From assembly GCF_938039205.1 (NCBI RefSeq), contig NZ_CALHVM010000056.1, positions 142,453 through 206,452 on the forward strand: a stretch of DNA of 64,000 nucleotides. The letters are read 5' to 3'. A program made the position numbers and the translations under genes. Shown here in pieces: positions 32,238 to 41,114 of the stretch. A model generated the notes under the pieces. The model did not search any database. It worked only from the letters and a program-made list of their open reading frames with translations, and was not told the DNA's origin. Each line of letters begins with the position of its first letter. The stretch's first letter is position 1. This DNA comes from an uncultured Campylobacter sp. GTDB taxonomy: Bacteria; Campylobacterota; Campylobacteria; Campylobacterales; Campylobacteraceae.

Positions 32238-33866
32238 TTGCAAACATACATAGCGTTTAACGACATTTTAAACGTCACTAATCCCGAAGATAGCGACGTA
32301 TTTTCTTTTATGGCAGGCTCTGCGGCGTTTGATTATCTTCTTGCCGGCGGCTCAGCGTATAGCCCGAGCTTCGAGCCTATGCCAAATCTCGCATCTGTTT
32401 TTATCTCTCAAAGCTATTCTCTTACGCTTTCAATACTTGATCTGAATGAAGACTACGCCGAGCTAGCGCTGCTCCCTATGCAAATTTTGATATTTCGCGA
32501 GTGGAACAAAAGAGCTAGAGACGAGGCGGCCGAGGCTGCAGGCGAAGAGATAGAAAACGCGGTAAGCAAGGCGGTAGAAAAAGCTAGAGACATATTGCGC
32601 GAGAGAGACAAAGACTTTGCCGGCCCAGAGGGTAGGACGATGGGGCGAAGCGGAGCGGTGAGCGGCGAGTTCTTAAGAGAGCTAGCCGAAGAGAGAAAAA
32701 AGGGCGCGCTAAGAGCGGCGCTGCAGGGATACGCTATGAACAAGTGGGGGCCGCTGGGAGCGATCGCGGCGGGCTGGGCGTACGACGGACAAATCAGCGC
32801 AGCCACGATCCACGACGTGGTAACCGCAAGCCTAAAAAAAGAGATAGTTAGCCTCGGCGTGCAGACGCTATCAAAGGCGCTGGGCATAACTTCGGCTTTT
32901 GGCACGCTGGCTATAGGCTTAGCGCTGGATAGCCTTTTTACGGAGACGTTTGAGGTGATGAGCGGGCTTGATAATCATTTCGGCTTCGGCGGCGATTTGG
33001 CGGGATTTACGAGTAAAGGAGAACCGATATATGAGCAAAAGATAGATTTTTTGGACGGGGTAAAAAGGTCGCTAGGGTTTGATATAGGTAGGATCGAGCT
33101 AGAAAATCAATACGGCCAAACGGTGGGCTACGAGTGGAGAGGTAAGAAATTTGAATATGCTCACCCGATAGAGAAATTTAGCGACTACCTAAACACGCCA
33201 GCAAGAGATATGGGACTAACTCGAGCAAATAGATTTATGGACGCGGGCAGCATAATGTCGAGAATGAATCAAAACTACAGCCGCTCTCAGATAGAAACTG
33301 CGCTAGAAAAGAGCACGTTTGGCTCCGTAGCGGGTTTTAAGCCCGACGGCTTTTCGCCGTTTGGAAGGCAGCTATACTCCGCGGCGTTTGACGACATTGC
33401 GGACGCAGTCGCTCCGGCGATAGCCAAAATGCAACAAGGCGGCGGCATGCAACTCGGAACGAACAAGAATACGTTTGAAGGGTTTGCGGGATCTAGATTT
33501 GGACAAACCGCGTATAACTATCACGGCTATTCGAGATGGGGCAAGACGCTAGGAATGCAAAAATTTAAAGAGGATTACGAGCGCGGATTTTTTGGGAATC
33601 GCGAAGTGGGTAGCCGAGGCGGGATCAACGGTACCGGAGCGCACAGCAGAGGCGGAGCGATGGCGGCTGAAGCGGCCGATAAAGCCGGCAAAAGCGGCAG
33701 CGTGAGCGGCGCCATAAACTCCGGTGGACGCGCAAATAGCTCAGGCAACCGTAGGGGCGGTAATATCAGCGGCACGACTGGGAGCGGAAAGACAAGCCGC
33801 GGCGAGAAATCAAGACAAAGACAAGCCGAGAGAAACTCCGGCGGCAACAAGAGCGGTAAAAAATAA
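32238..33866 (+). CDS. Probable ejection/internal virion protein with Gly/Ser/Arg-rich tail
   Basis: 542 residues from TTG 32238. Small hydrophobic and Ala/Gly-rich helices (GPLGAIAAGWAYDGQISAA, SAFGTLAIGLALDSLF) could insert into membranes. The last 80 residues are Gly, Ser, Asn and Arg-rich and disordered (SGGRANSSGNRRGGNISG), likely DNA-contacting. Pattern and place fit proteins ejected with DNA, but no known family is recognised. Confidence 0.55.
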   Translation: MQTYIAFNDILNVTNPEDSDVFSFMAGSAAFDYLLAGGSAYSPSFEPMPNLASVFISQSYSLTLSILDLNEDYAELALLPMQILIFREWNKRARDEAAEAAGEEIENAVSKAVEKARDILRERDKDFAGPEGRTMGRSGAVSGEFLRELAEERKKGALRAALQGYAMNKWGPLGAIAAGWAYDGQISAATIHDVVTASLKKEIVSLGVQTLSKALGITSAFGTLAIGLALDSLFTETFEVMSGLDNHFGFGGDLAGFTSKGEPIYEQKIDFLDGVKRSLGFDIGRIELENQYGQTVGYEWRGKKFEYAHPIEKFSDYLNTPARDMGLTRANRFMDAGSIMSRMNQNYSRSQIETALEKSTFGSVAGFKPDGFSPFGRQLYSAAFDDIADAVAPAIAKMQQGGGMQLGTNKNTFEGFAGSRFGQTAYNYHGYSRWGKTLGMQKFKEDYERGFFGNREVGSRGGINGTGAHSRGGAMAAEAADKAGKSGSVSGAINSGGRANSSGNRRGGNISGTTGSGKTSRGEKSRQRQAERNSGGNKSGKK

Positions 33867-34017
33867 TATACGAAATTTAGGAAAAAACACAGTAAGTTTC
33901 TTATCGAAACTTGGGTTTTGTGTTTGCCGGTAAAACGGCGGACTTCCGCCCGGTTTTGCGAAAGCGGCATGGCGGTAAAAATAAAACGACGAGAGCAAAA
34001 AATAACGGCAAAGCGAT

Positions 34018-34116
34018 TACACCGCCGCCCAGAGCGGCGGTGTGCTTTAGGTGGGTGCAGGGAGCGCTTGCGCTTCCGCCCACAAGCGCGTATTTTATTC
34101 GCGCGAGGAGTAAAAA
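34018..34116 (+). repeat. Divergent late-region element, copy E
   Basis: Within the 266-base gap 33867-34132. It shares GGGTGCAGGG and the GCGAGGAGTAAAA tail with the 91-base elements and contains CCGCCC/GGCGG pairing. An AAGTTTC-TTATC-GAAACTT hairpin (33894-33912) and GGCGGACTTCCGCC lie just upstream. The rest of the gap is unassigned. The next gene has its own AAGGAGAG site. Confidence 0.5.
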
Positions 34117-34132
34117 TTTTAAGGAGAGAAAT

Positions 34133-34390
34133 ATGTGGGATTGGTGGAAAAATCTTTCAAGCGGGATTAAAAATAATGCCGATAGCTTGCAGGCTGCAGG
34201 CGCGCTAGTCGGCGGCTTAGGCAGCGCATTTAGCGCCTACAAACAAGGCAAGGCCGCGGATAAAACTTATAAACTAAACCTCGATCTACTCAAAGAAGAG
34301 AAGCGCCGCCGCAATCAGGCGCAGCAAAATTTAGAGCAAGGATGGCTAAGTGCGATGAGTAAGAGAAAGGACGAGGAAAATGCGATTTAA
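34133..34390 (+). CDS. Small virion-associated protein
   Basis: 85 residues from ATG 34133 with AAGGAGAG upstream; the longer open frame lacks such a site. It starts MWDWWKNLSSGIKNN, followed by a Gly/Ala helix (LQAAGALVGGLGSAF) and a charged coiled coil. The Gly-rich helix plus basic coil is common in small ejection or portal-associated proteins. It overlaps the next gene by 11 bases. Confidence 0.62.
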   Translation: MWDWWKNLSSGIKNNADSLQAAGALVGGLGSAFSAYKQGKAADKTYKLNLDLLKEEKRRRNQAQQNLEQGWLSAMSKRKDEENAI

Positions 34391-35153
34391 CATTGAGTAT
34401 TTAAAAGCGCCTGAATATAGCAAGGGTGCCGGAATCGGAGCGGGCTTTGCGGCTCTTGGCGATAGTCTCATGAAAATAGGGCAGATCGGCAAAGAGCGTC
34501 AAAAAATAGACGATGAGAATCAAAGATATCAAGAGGAAAAGCTTTTTAAAAACGATGAACTAAATTTTAGGAAAAATTCGCACGCCGAAGAGATGAAGTC
34601 TAAGGCCGATGAGCTAGCGTGGAATAAGGATAAATTCGGCAAAGAGCAGGAGTGGGATAAATACAAACTAAGTATGGATACTCTAAGGGCCGATAAGGAT
34701 AGAGCCGTAGACTGGGCTAGAGCCAACGCGCAAGCGGGCTACTACGGCTCGCTAGCGCAGGAGCGCGTCGATAAGCTAAACCGCCAAAAACAAGAAGACG
34801 CGGCTAACGTAGCGGCGTATAGGCAGTTTTTCCCGAATGAAACAAAAGGCAAGAGCGACGCAGAAGTCTTGGCCATAGGAAACATCATGCAGCGTTTTAG
34901 CTCAAACAAGGCCGCTCCCGGCGATGAAAGCTGGGTGAAAGTCGATGCAGCCACATATAACGAGTATGCGCATCTTGGCGTAACAAAAAACTCCAAAGAC
35001 GGCTATTATCTTAATAAAAATTTCGTAGACGAGCTAGCAAAAGAGTCCGATGCTAGGCGCGAAGCCAAAGGCGATCAATCCGGATATAAAGAGAGGAAAA
35101 GCGATCTAGAGAGGAAAAAGCCGTTTATTTTCGGTGATGACGGAGCAATGTGA
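34380..35153 (+). CDS. Coiled-coil virion protein, 257 residues
   Basis: Rich in Lys, Glu, Asp and Asn. Long helical stretches (DENQRYQEEKLFKNDELNFR) follow an N-terminal Gly-rich segment (KGAGIGAGFAALGDSLMKIG). Probable internal virion or ejection protein by position before the polyvalent gene. The stop overlaps that gene's ATG by four bases. Confidence 0.6.
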   Translation: MRFNIEYLKAPEYSKGAGIGAGFAALGDSLMKIGQIGKERQKIDDENQRYQEEKLFKNDELNFRKNSHAEEMKSKADELAWNKDKFGKEQEWDKYKLSMDTLRADKDRAVDWARANAQAGYYGSLAQERVDKLNRQKQEDAANVAAYRQFFPNETKGKSDAEVLAIGNIMQRFSSNKAAPGDESWVKVDAATYNEYAHLGVTKNSKDGYYLNKNFVDELAKESDARREAKGDQSGYKERKSDLERKKPFIFGDDGAM

Positions 35154-38100
35154 TGCCTGTTACTATACGCGAATATCTAGGCGACGAAAAAATAGCGCAG
35201 CTAGAGGGTATGGGGTTTTTGCCGAATTTGATCGCCGATATGGCTAAGCGTCAATATATGCAAGATAGGCAAGTCAAAAGAAACGAGCTAGCGGACTCTG
35301 GGCTAGACGGGAAGCTAGTTCAAGGCATAATGCGCGGCGACGTGAGCGAAGAAGAGGCGAGAAACGCGCAGAAATTTGAAGGCTTTGGAGCAAAAAAACA
35401 CGGCTGGGGGCTTGGCGCGGCCAAAACAGTAGCCGGTATCGCAAACGCCGCCGAGCGCGTGAGCGATTTTGTAAATCCGTTTTACGAAGGGCAGCGCGAC
35501 GAAAAAGGGAACTACGTCTATCAAAACGCCATAGAAAAAGGCTTGCGTCCTAAAATCAAAAACGCGGAGAAGCTACGAGACGACTACGAAAAGGCTACCG
35601 GCGAGACGTCGTGGGGTAGCCGTGTGGCTGAAATAGGCACGGAGATGGTCGCCGACCCGATAAATTTCATCGGAGGTATGGGGCTGCTTAGCAAAGGAAG
35701 CAAGCTGGCGCAGTTTGGCAAAAAGTCTCTATTTTTTGCGGGGACCGGCGCGGCAAGCGGCGGCGTGATGGCTCTAGGCGAGGGCAAAAACGACGAAGAG
35801 ACGCTAAAAAACATGGGCTACGGAGCGGCAGGCGGTTTTGTTTTGGGGCATGCGATAGATCAAGGCATCCAAGGTATCGGCAAACTCATAGCAAAGCGTC
35901 GCGCGAGCAAGGCGGCAAACGAAGCGGACGCCATAGAGAGCGCCGAAAATAGCGAGTTTATAGGCGGCGGCAACGAAGGCGGAGGCGGTACGGGCGCCGC
36001 GGCCGGCGAACTAAAAACAGCTCAGACGATGACCGCGCGAGAGTTTGCGACCGGCGAAGTGGGGCTGGACGAAGCTACGGCGGCAAAGGTCGTAAAAGAG
36101 GCTGCGCAAGGCAAAGAAAAAAGCGACTTTGTAGATGCTGATACTTATGCGGATATAGTTAAATTTAAGGACTTTGAGAACCAAAGAGACTATGCTAAAG
36201 CATACGGCGAGCAAATAGAAGCGGCAAAGCAAAGCCTAGAGAGCGCGCGCGAACAATCGGCCGTAAGATACGCGGACACTCAAAGAGCTATCAACGAATA
36301 TCAAAAACAAGGTATGTCTGCAAGCGCGACGAGGGAGTTAATCAACGCTAAATTTAAACCCAGCGCGGACGAGATAAACTACACTAGAGCTTATAATGGC
36401 GGAGCGGACGTAGATCCTAGACTTGCGGGGCAAGGGATATTTTACGCGATTGAAAAAGATATCGCGGCGCAGGCCTATACTCCAGAAATTTACGCCGCAA
36501 GGCTAAAACAAAGAGGTTTTTCGGACGAGAGCGCGCAAGCTTTTACGCAAGCCTACACAAAAAAAGATATAAATATCGCCAAAGACTGGGCAAACGGCAA
36601 AGCGGCCGAAGTATATGAAAACAACATCCGCGCGCAAGTCGCAAGCGAAATCAAGGCCAAAAACGAGGCGGAAGGCGAGGGCTGGACGATGAGGGATGGC
36701 GGAGCGGCTAAGACGGACTATACAGTAAAAACAGATTTAGCCCCTAATGTTAGGGATCTATCAAAAATAACGACCGATGAAATAAGCGCCGATTTGGAAT
36801 ACTTAGCCGGCAAACACCCTGAAATTTTCGATAAACCTTCCGATGTTTTTAGGCTAGTTAAGGATATAAAAGAAAATCCTACACATTTTTTTACAAACAA
36901 TAGGCTTGATTATGCGTTGATAGTAAAAAGGCTTAAAAACAATAAAATCGGCAAACTTGCTATAGATAAACAAAGCGGCGAAGTAAAACACGCTACCAAA
37001 GTAAAGGATAAGGATTTAAAAAGACTTGCAAAAGTGAGCGAAGAAAAATCTGGGAATGCCGGTATTATCCAAACTTTCACCCGGCCAGGTAGCAAACTCG
37101 AAAATCAAGGTTTGGGCTACCAAGATAAATCCATTATATCCCAAAAAGGAAATTTAGTCAATGAAAAAGAAGCTAACGGACTACGAGATAGCGTTTCTAG
37201 TGTCGGCGATAATGCAAGCCGAGCAGGCGGACGACAAGCAGGCGATGAGCAAATACTACGCCAAGGCCGACGGGATACTACAAATGCTAGCCAGACAAAG
37301 CGGCCAGCCCAGAGCGATGAGCAAATGGAGCAACAATGGGCCGCTAAAGCAGATGGCGAGGCTGATGCCGCAGCTGCAACAAAGCAAATGGTGGAAAAAC
37401 AAGGAAGCAGCGCTAGTGTCGGCGGCAGGTTAGCGGCAAACTCAAATGCTCATCTAGGTAGTGGCATAGTGGGTGGTGTGCTAAATTCAACCGATGAAGA
37501 GGGGAATTTTAGCCCTGAAAACTTCGCAAAGGGTTTTCTTTACGGAATGCTTGGCTCAAAGGGTGCAAGTATAGCATTTAGGAAGATGACACCAAAGCTA
37601 TATAATAAAATTTTAGGCGCAGCAGATAAGCTTCCAAATATGGCAAATCATAATCCTCAGCTTCTTGGCAAGCTATATAAAGACGGTAAAGACGTGAGCC
37701 TAAACTCCTTTGCCGGAGAGAAGGCAATCACCGCAAACGTCGGCAAACTAGATCAGGCTAAAGCGATGCTAGAAAAGGGCGCGGACGAGGTAGAAATTTG
37801 GCAAAAGACGGGGTGGTTTAAGGACAAAGACGGGGCGTGGAAATTTGAGATAGGAGACGGCAATGCAAAGCTAAATCCGGGGTTTCAAAGCGGAGGAAGG
37901 CTAGGCGAGCTACTAGATCACGAGGAGCTGTTTAAGGCATATCCCGAACTAAAGGACGTTAGGGTCGTAAAAATAGGGGACGAAACGCCGGGCGGCGCGG
38001 CTCTTAGCGTAAAAGACGCGGCGCAAAGAGAAAAGCGCGGGATATATAACGTAACTTACAACAACAAGACGGCCACTTTAGTCAGACAAGACTTGCAAAA

Positions 38101-40876
38101 GATAGATGATGCCCTGATTCTTGGAAAAGGCTCAAATAAAAAAGGCGGCGCCGTCCATATCAAAAGGCATTTAGACCCTGGTGCCCAAGGTGCGATAACG
38201 CAAGACGAGTTTTTAAGCGTCGGTAAAAACATAAGAGAGTATTTGCAAAAATATAAAGAACCTTTTATTGACGAAAGCGGCGGAAGAATTTATGAATGGG
38301 CCGACGGAAACGGGGTAAAATTTAGAGTAGTGGTATACGAAAAAGCGGACGGGATCTCCGCATCCCATCCAAATTCCATTATATCCTTCTACTCTAATAG
38401 AAACCTTAAAAAGCCTATGGAGTTTCGCAACCCGCAAGTCAAATATGACGTAAATTTGAAAGAGTGGCACAAAGGCAGCTCTGCTATCACTAAAAACGCC
38501 GACGGAAGCCCGAAAGTGTTTTATCACGGAAGCAACGAGGGTGGGCTCAATATTTTCAAAAGGCAGCCTGAAGGCAGCGGCTACGGTTTTTGGTTTACCG
38601 CAAGTCAAAAGCAGGCGAACGAATATGCAAGCGCCGAGCTGATACCCGGGTATTTAAAAATCACAAAACCTTTTGAAATAGAAAAAATAAATGATTACGA
38701 TACGTTAAAAAATATTTTCGGGCTAAGCGAAAAGGGTTTTAAGGAGTTCCAAACCGAACGTCAAATTTGGCGAAAGGCTATGGAAAAACTAAAAGTGCGC
38801 GGGTTTAGGATAGCCGATAAAGATCATTTGGGATTTATGCTTTACGATAAAAACGGCGAGTATGTTCAAACACCTAATCAAATGTTAGTTCACGACGTGC
38901 ATACGCTAAGGGACGCTGGCAATGACGAGTTGGCACATTTTATTTACGATAAATATTACGACAGGTATGTTACGGGCGAAGTAGACGTTTTAGCCGCCGT
39001 ACTAAACAAAAACGACTACGACGTAGGCAAGAATTTTTTACGAAATAAGCTAAAAAAGGCAGGCTACGACGGTATAAAAATCGACGATAACGTAATCGTC
39101 GTCTTTGATAGCGCTCAAATCAAGCACGTAAAAAACGACGGGAACTTTAGCGATAGCCCGAATATTTACAAATCAGGAGCGGAAGGGTATTATGATCCGG
39201 CGCGTAACGAAATAGGGCTAAGCGATCTTGGCGACAAATCAACGCTCATACACGAAGTGCAACACGCTATACAAGAGATAGAAGACTTTGCCAGGGGCGG
39301 AGATTTTAATACCGTATGGAATGTCGCGGCCAAAAATATCGAGAAAAGATATGAAAGCGAGATAGCCAGGCTAGAAAAAATAAGCAATGACGCATGGGAA
39401 AAATACGCTCCGCTACAAAAAGAATACATAAAGCTTTTTGACGGCGGACTAAAAGATACCCCTGAAGCGCAAAGATTGCTAAAACAAATGCGCGCGTTTA
39501 GCGATGAAGGATATAGGGCAGACCACGAAATAAGAGAGTTAAGGGAAGCCGCAAACGCAGAGCAAAACGCAATAACCGAAGAGACTTTGCAAGAAAATTA
39601 TCGAAAAATACACGGAGAAGCAGAAGCTAGAAACGTGCAAAATAGGCTAAATTTAGACGGCAAAGCCCATCCGCACGAAACTTTTGACGTGAACCCAAAC
39701 GAAACGATCGTGAGCAAAGAGGACGGTATAAATTTAAGTAAAGAACTCGAGAAAAAGTATATCCTAAAAGACGGAAGTATCAATGAGACGGCCATAAGAA
39801 AAGAAGCCGAGCCGTTCATAGAAAAAGAGTATAGCCTAGAAAATTTTAAGGCCGAGTTTCCAAACGGCAAGGTAGATACGCCGATAGGGGAAGTTAGTAT
39901 TGAAAGTCGCCAATTTAATAAACTTAAATTTAAAGGGCGAGAGAATTTCTTGGGGCTAATAAAACCAACTCTTGAAAGACCCGCGTTTGTGGTGGATTTT
40001 GAAGATACTACGTTTTTCTTTAAGCCTTTTAGAGATAAAGACGGCGTCGTTAAATTTGCTTCCGTGATCAAGGAAAGAGACGGGGGATTAGACGTAGTTT
40101 CTAACTATCCGATGAAAAATAGAAAATTTGAGCTGATAACGAGAGAAGGTAAAGTAAGATACGTCCAAGGCTCTGCGGCTAAAAGCCCAATAGAACACTC
40201 CTTGGACGGTAAGGGTATTATACAGCAAAACGAAGAAAAAGTCTATCATGGCCGCAAGATAGAAGAGATAAAGCGAGAGCATCCAAACGTAGAGCGTGAG
40301 CTGGACGAGAGTATAGCGGCAATGAGAAGAGAGAGCTTTAACGACTCAAATTTTAAAGCCGGGTTGATAAGTAAATTTGATACGAAAGAGATAACAACCC
40401 AAGAGCTCGGCAAAAGCGTAAATCTAAGCGATAAACAGCTAGCCGTCTTAAAAAACGATATCAAAAACGCAGACTTTAAAGTAATTAGCGATAGTAAAAT
40501 TTACTTTGACAAGACCAGCAAAGACGGGGATAAAAAGAGATTTTTCGTCGATATCGCGCAGGATGGAAGCCTAAGAATAGACGCATACGCAAAATCGCAG
40601 ATAGATAACATCCCCGTAAAGCAAAGCGCGCTGGAGGAGCTAGCAGGCACGGGCGACGCGGCAAGGCTTAAAAATATGAGTTTTGAGGTAAAAGCGGCGT
40701 ATCGCAACGAGCTAGACCCTATCAAAAAAGAGGCGATACTAAAGACTGCGGAGCTAAATAAGTTAAAAAAGGCGGCTCAGAGCGGAGACAAAGCGGCCGT
40801 GGCTAAATTTGAAGAGTTTAAGGCTAAAAATTTAGACGAGGACGGAAATATCAAAGACGGGCTAAGCCTGTGCTAA
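35150..40876 (+). CDS. Giant polyvalent ejection protein with nuclease-like, ART-like and zincin domains
   Basis: 1908 residues. Gly/Ala-rich, possibly membrane-active helices lie at about 165-250 and coiled coil to about 500. A segment at about 525-640 and another around H1003/H1007 (HIKRH) resemble the barnase-EndoU-colicin E5/D-RelE-like (PBECR) nuclease group of polyvalent proteins. A YHGS...GFWFT segment from Tyr1125 resembles ADP-ribosyltransferase or toxin folds. H1368-E-V-Q-H1372 is a zincin metallopeptidase motif. A second nuclease-like beta segment lies at about 1560-1680. Such proteins travel with phage DNA and act early in the new host. Domain calls are by pattern. Confidence 0.7.
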   Translation: MMPVTIREYLGDEKIAQLEGMGFLPNLIADMAKRQYMQDRQVKRNELADSGLDGKLVQGIMRGDVSEEEARNAQKFEGFGAKKHGWGLGAAKTVAGIANAAERVSDFVNPFYEGQRDEKGNYVYQNAIEKGLRPKIKNAEKLRDDYEKATGETSWGSRVAEIGTEMVADPINFIGGMGLLSKGSKLAQFGKKSLFFAGTGAASGGVMALGEGKNDEETLKNMGYGAAGGFVLGHAIDQGIQGIGKLIAKRRASKAANEADAIESAENSEFIGGGNEGGGGTGAAAGELKTAQTMTAREFATGEVGLDEATAAKVVKEAAQGKEKSDFVDADTYADIVKFKDFENQRDYAKAYGEQIEAAKQSLESAREQSAVRYADTQRAINEYQKQGMSASATRELINAKFKPSADEINYTRAYNGGADVDPRLAGQGIFYAIEKDIAAQAYTPEIYAARLKQRGFSDESAQAFTQAYTKKDINIAKDWANGKAAEVYENNIRAQVASEIKAKNEAEGEGWTMRDGGAAKTDYTVKTDLAPNVRDLSKITTDEISADLEYLAGKHPEIFDKPSDVFRLVKDIKENPTHFFTNNRLDYALIVKRLKNNKIGKLAIDKQSGEVKHATKVKDKDLKRLAKVSEEKSGNAGIIQTFTRPGSKLENQGLGYQDKSIISQKGNLVNEKEANGLRDSVSSVGDNASRAGGRQAGDEQILRQGRRDTTNASQTKRPAQSDEQMEQQWAAKADGEADAAAATKQMVEKQGSSASVGGRLAANSNAHLGSGIVGGVLNSTDEEGNFSPENFAKGFLYGMLGSKGASIAFRKMTPKLYNKILGAADKLPNMANHNPQLLGKLYKDGKDVSLNSFAGEKAITANVGKLDQAKAMLEKGADEVEIWQKTGWFKDKDGAWKFEIGDGNAKLNPGFQSGGRLGELLDHEELFKAYPELKDVRVVKIGDETPGGAALSVKDAAQREKRGIYNVTYNNKTATLVRQDLQKIDDALILGKGSNKKGGAVHIKRHLDPGAQGAITQDEFLSVGKNIREYLQKYKEPFIDESGGRIYEWADGNGVKFRVVVYEKADGISASHPNSIISFYSNRNLKKPMEFRNPQVKYDVNLKEWHKGSSAITKNADGSPKVFYHGSNEGGLNIFKRQPEGSGYGFWFTASQKQANEYASAELIPGYLKITKPFEIEKINDYDTLKNIFGLSEKGFKEFQTERQIWRKAMEKLKVRGFRIADKDHLGFMLYDKNGEYVQTPNQMLVHDVHTLRDAGNDELAHFIYDKYYDRYVTGEVDVLAAVLNKNDYDVGKNFLRNKLKKAGYDGIKIDDNVIVVFDSAQIKHVKNDGNFSDSPNIYKSGAEGYYDPARNEIGLSDLGDKSTLIHEVQHAIQEIEDFARGGDFNTVWNVAAKNIEKRYESEIARLEKISNDAWEKYAPLQKEYIKLFDGGLKDTPEAQRLLKQMRAFSDEGYRADHEIRELREAANAEQNAITEETLQENYRKIHGEAEARNVQNRLNLDGKAHPHETFDVNPNETIVSKEDGINLSKELEKKYILKDGSINETAIRKEAEPFIEKEYSLENFKAEFPNGKVDTPIGEVSIESRQFNKLKFKGRENFLGLIKPTLERPAFVVDFEDTTFFFKPFRDKDGVVKFASVIKERDGGLDVVSNYPMKNRKFELITREGKVRYVQGSAAKSPIEHSLDGKGIIQQNEEKVYHGRKIEEIKREHPNVERELDESIAAMRRESFNDSNFKAGLISKFDTKEITTQELGKSVNLSDKQLAVLKNDIKNADFKVISDSKIYFDKTSKDGDKKRFFVDIAQDGSLRIDAYAKSQIDNIPVKQSALEELAGTGDAARLKNMSFEVKAAYRNELDPIKKEAILKTAELNKLKKAAQSGDKAAVAKFEEFKAKNLDEDGNIKDGLSLC
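37161..37433 (+). CDS. Nested gene in the +1 frame inside the polyvalent ORF
   Basis: 90 residues starting MKKKLTDYEIAFLVSAIMQA. An AAAAGGA site lies 10 bases upstream, and a TAG sits in its own frame just before. Its codon choice (CTA, ATA, AGC, GCG, AGA) matches other phage genes. The outer frame over the same stretch is low-complexity Ser/Ala/Gly/Gln/Arg. So this frame looks like the original coding one, and the outer reading is a bridge. The product is helical, with several Met, Gln and Trp; function unknown. Confidence 0.55.
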   Translation: MKKKLTDYEIAFLVSAIMQAEQADDKQAMSKYYAKADGILQMLARQSGQPRAMSKWSNNGPLKQMARLMPQLQQSKWWKNKEAALVSAAG

Positions 40877-40895
40877 GCTCGTCTGCAAAGTAAAA

Positions 40896-41023
40896 GGGTC
40901 CCCGCCGTAAGGCGTCTCAAGCGTAGCGACGGTAGCGACCAAAGGTAAGCTAAGGCTTCAGTGCGGGTGCAGGGCGCCAAGCCTTGCCCGCAAAGACGGG
41001 CTTTGCTCGTCTGCAAAGTAAAA
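40896..41023 (+). repeat. Late-region element, copy C1 (expanded)
   Basis: Same 5' start (GGGTCCCCGCCGTAAGG) and 3' body as copy C2, but with about 37 extra bases after position 40912 (TCTCAAGCGTAGCGACGG...). Its tail is TGCAAAGTAAAA. A stump with the same tail (GCTCGTCTGCAAAGTAAAA, 40877-40895) precedes it, so this gap holds two and a fraction tandem units. Confidence 0.75.
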
Positions 41024-41114
41024 GGGTCCCCGCCGTAAGGTAGGGCTTCAGTGCGGGTGCAGGGCGCCAAGCCTTGCCCGCAAAGACGGGCTTTGCTCGT
41101 CTGCGGAGTAAAAA
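41024..41114 (+). repeat. 91-base late-region element, copy C2
   Basis: 91 bases from GGGTCCCCGCCG to GCGGAGTAAAAA, ending directly at the ATG of the LPD38-like gene. It carries the hairpin GCCCG-CAAAGA-CGGGC. It differs from copy A at only a few positions over its length. Its GGAG is the ribosome binding site of the following gene. Confidence 0.8.
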
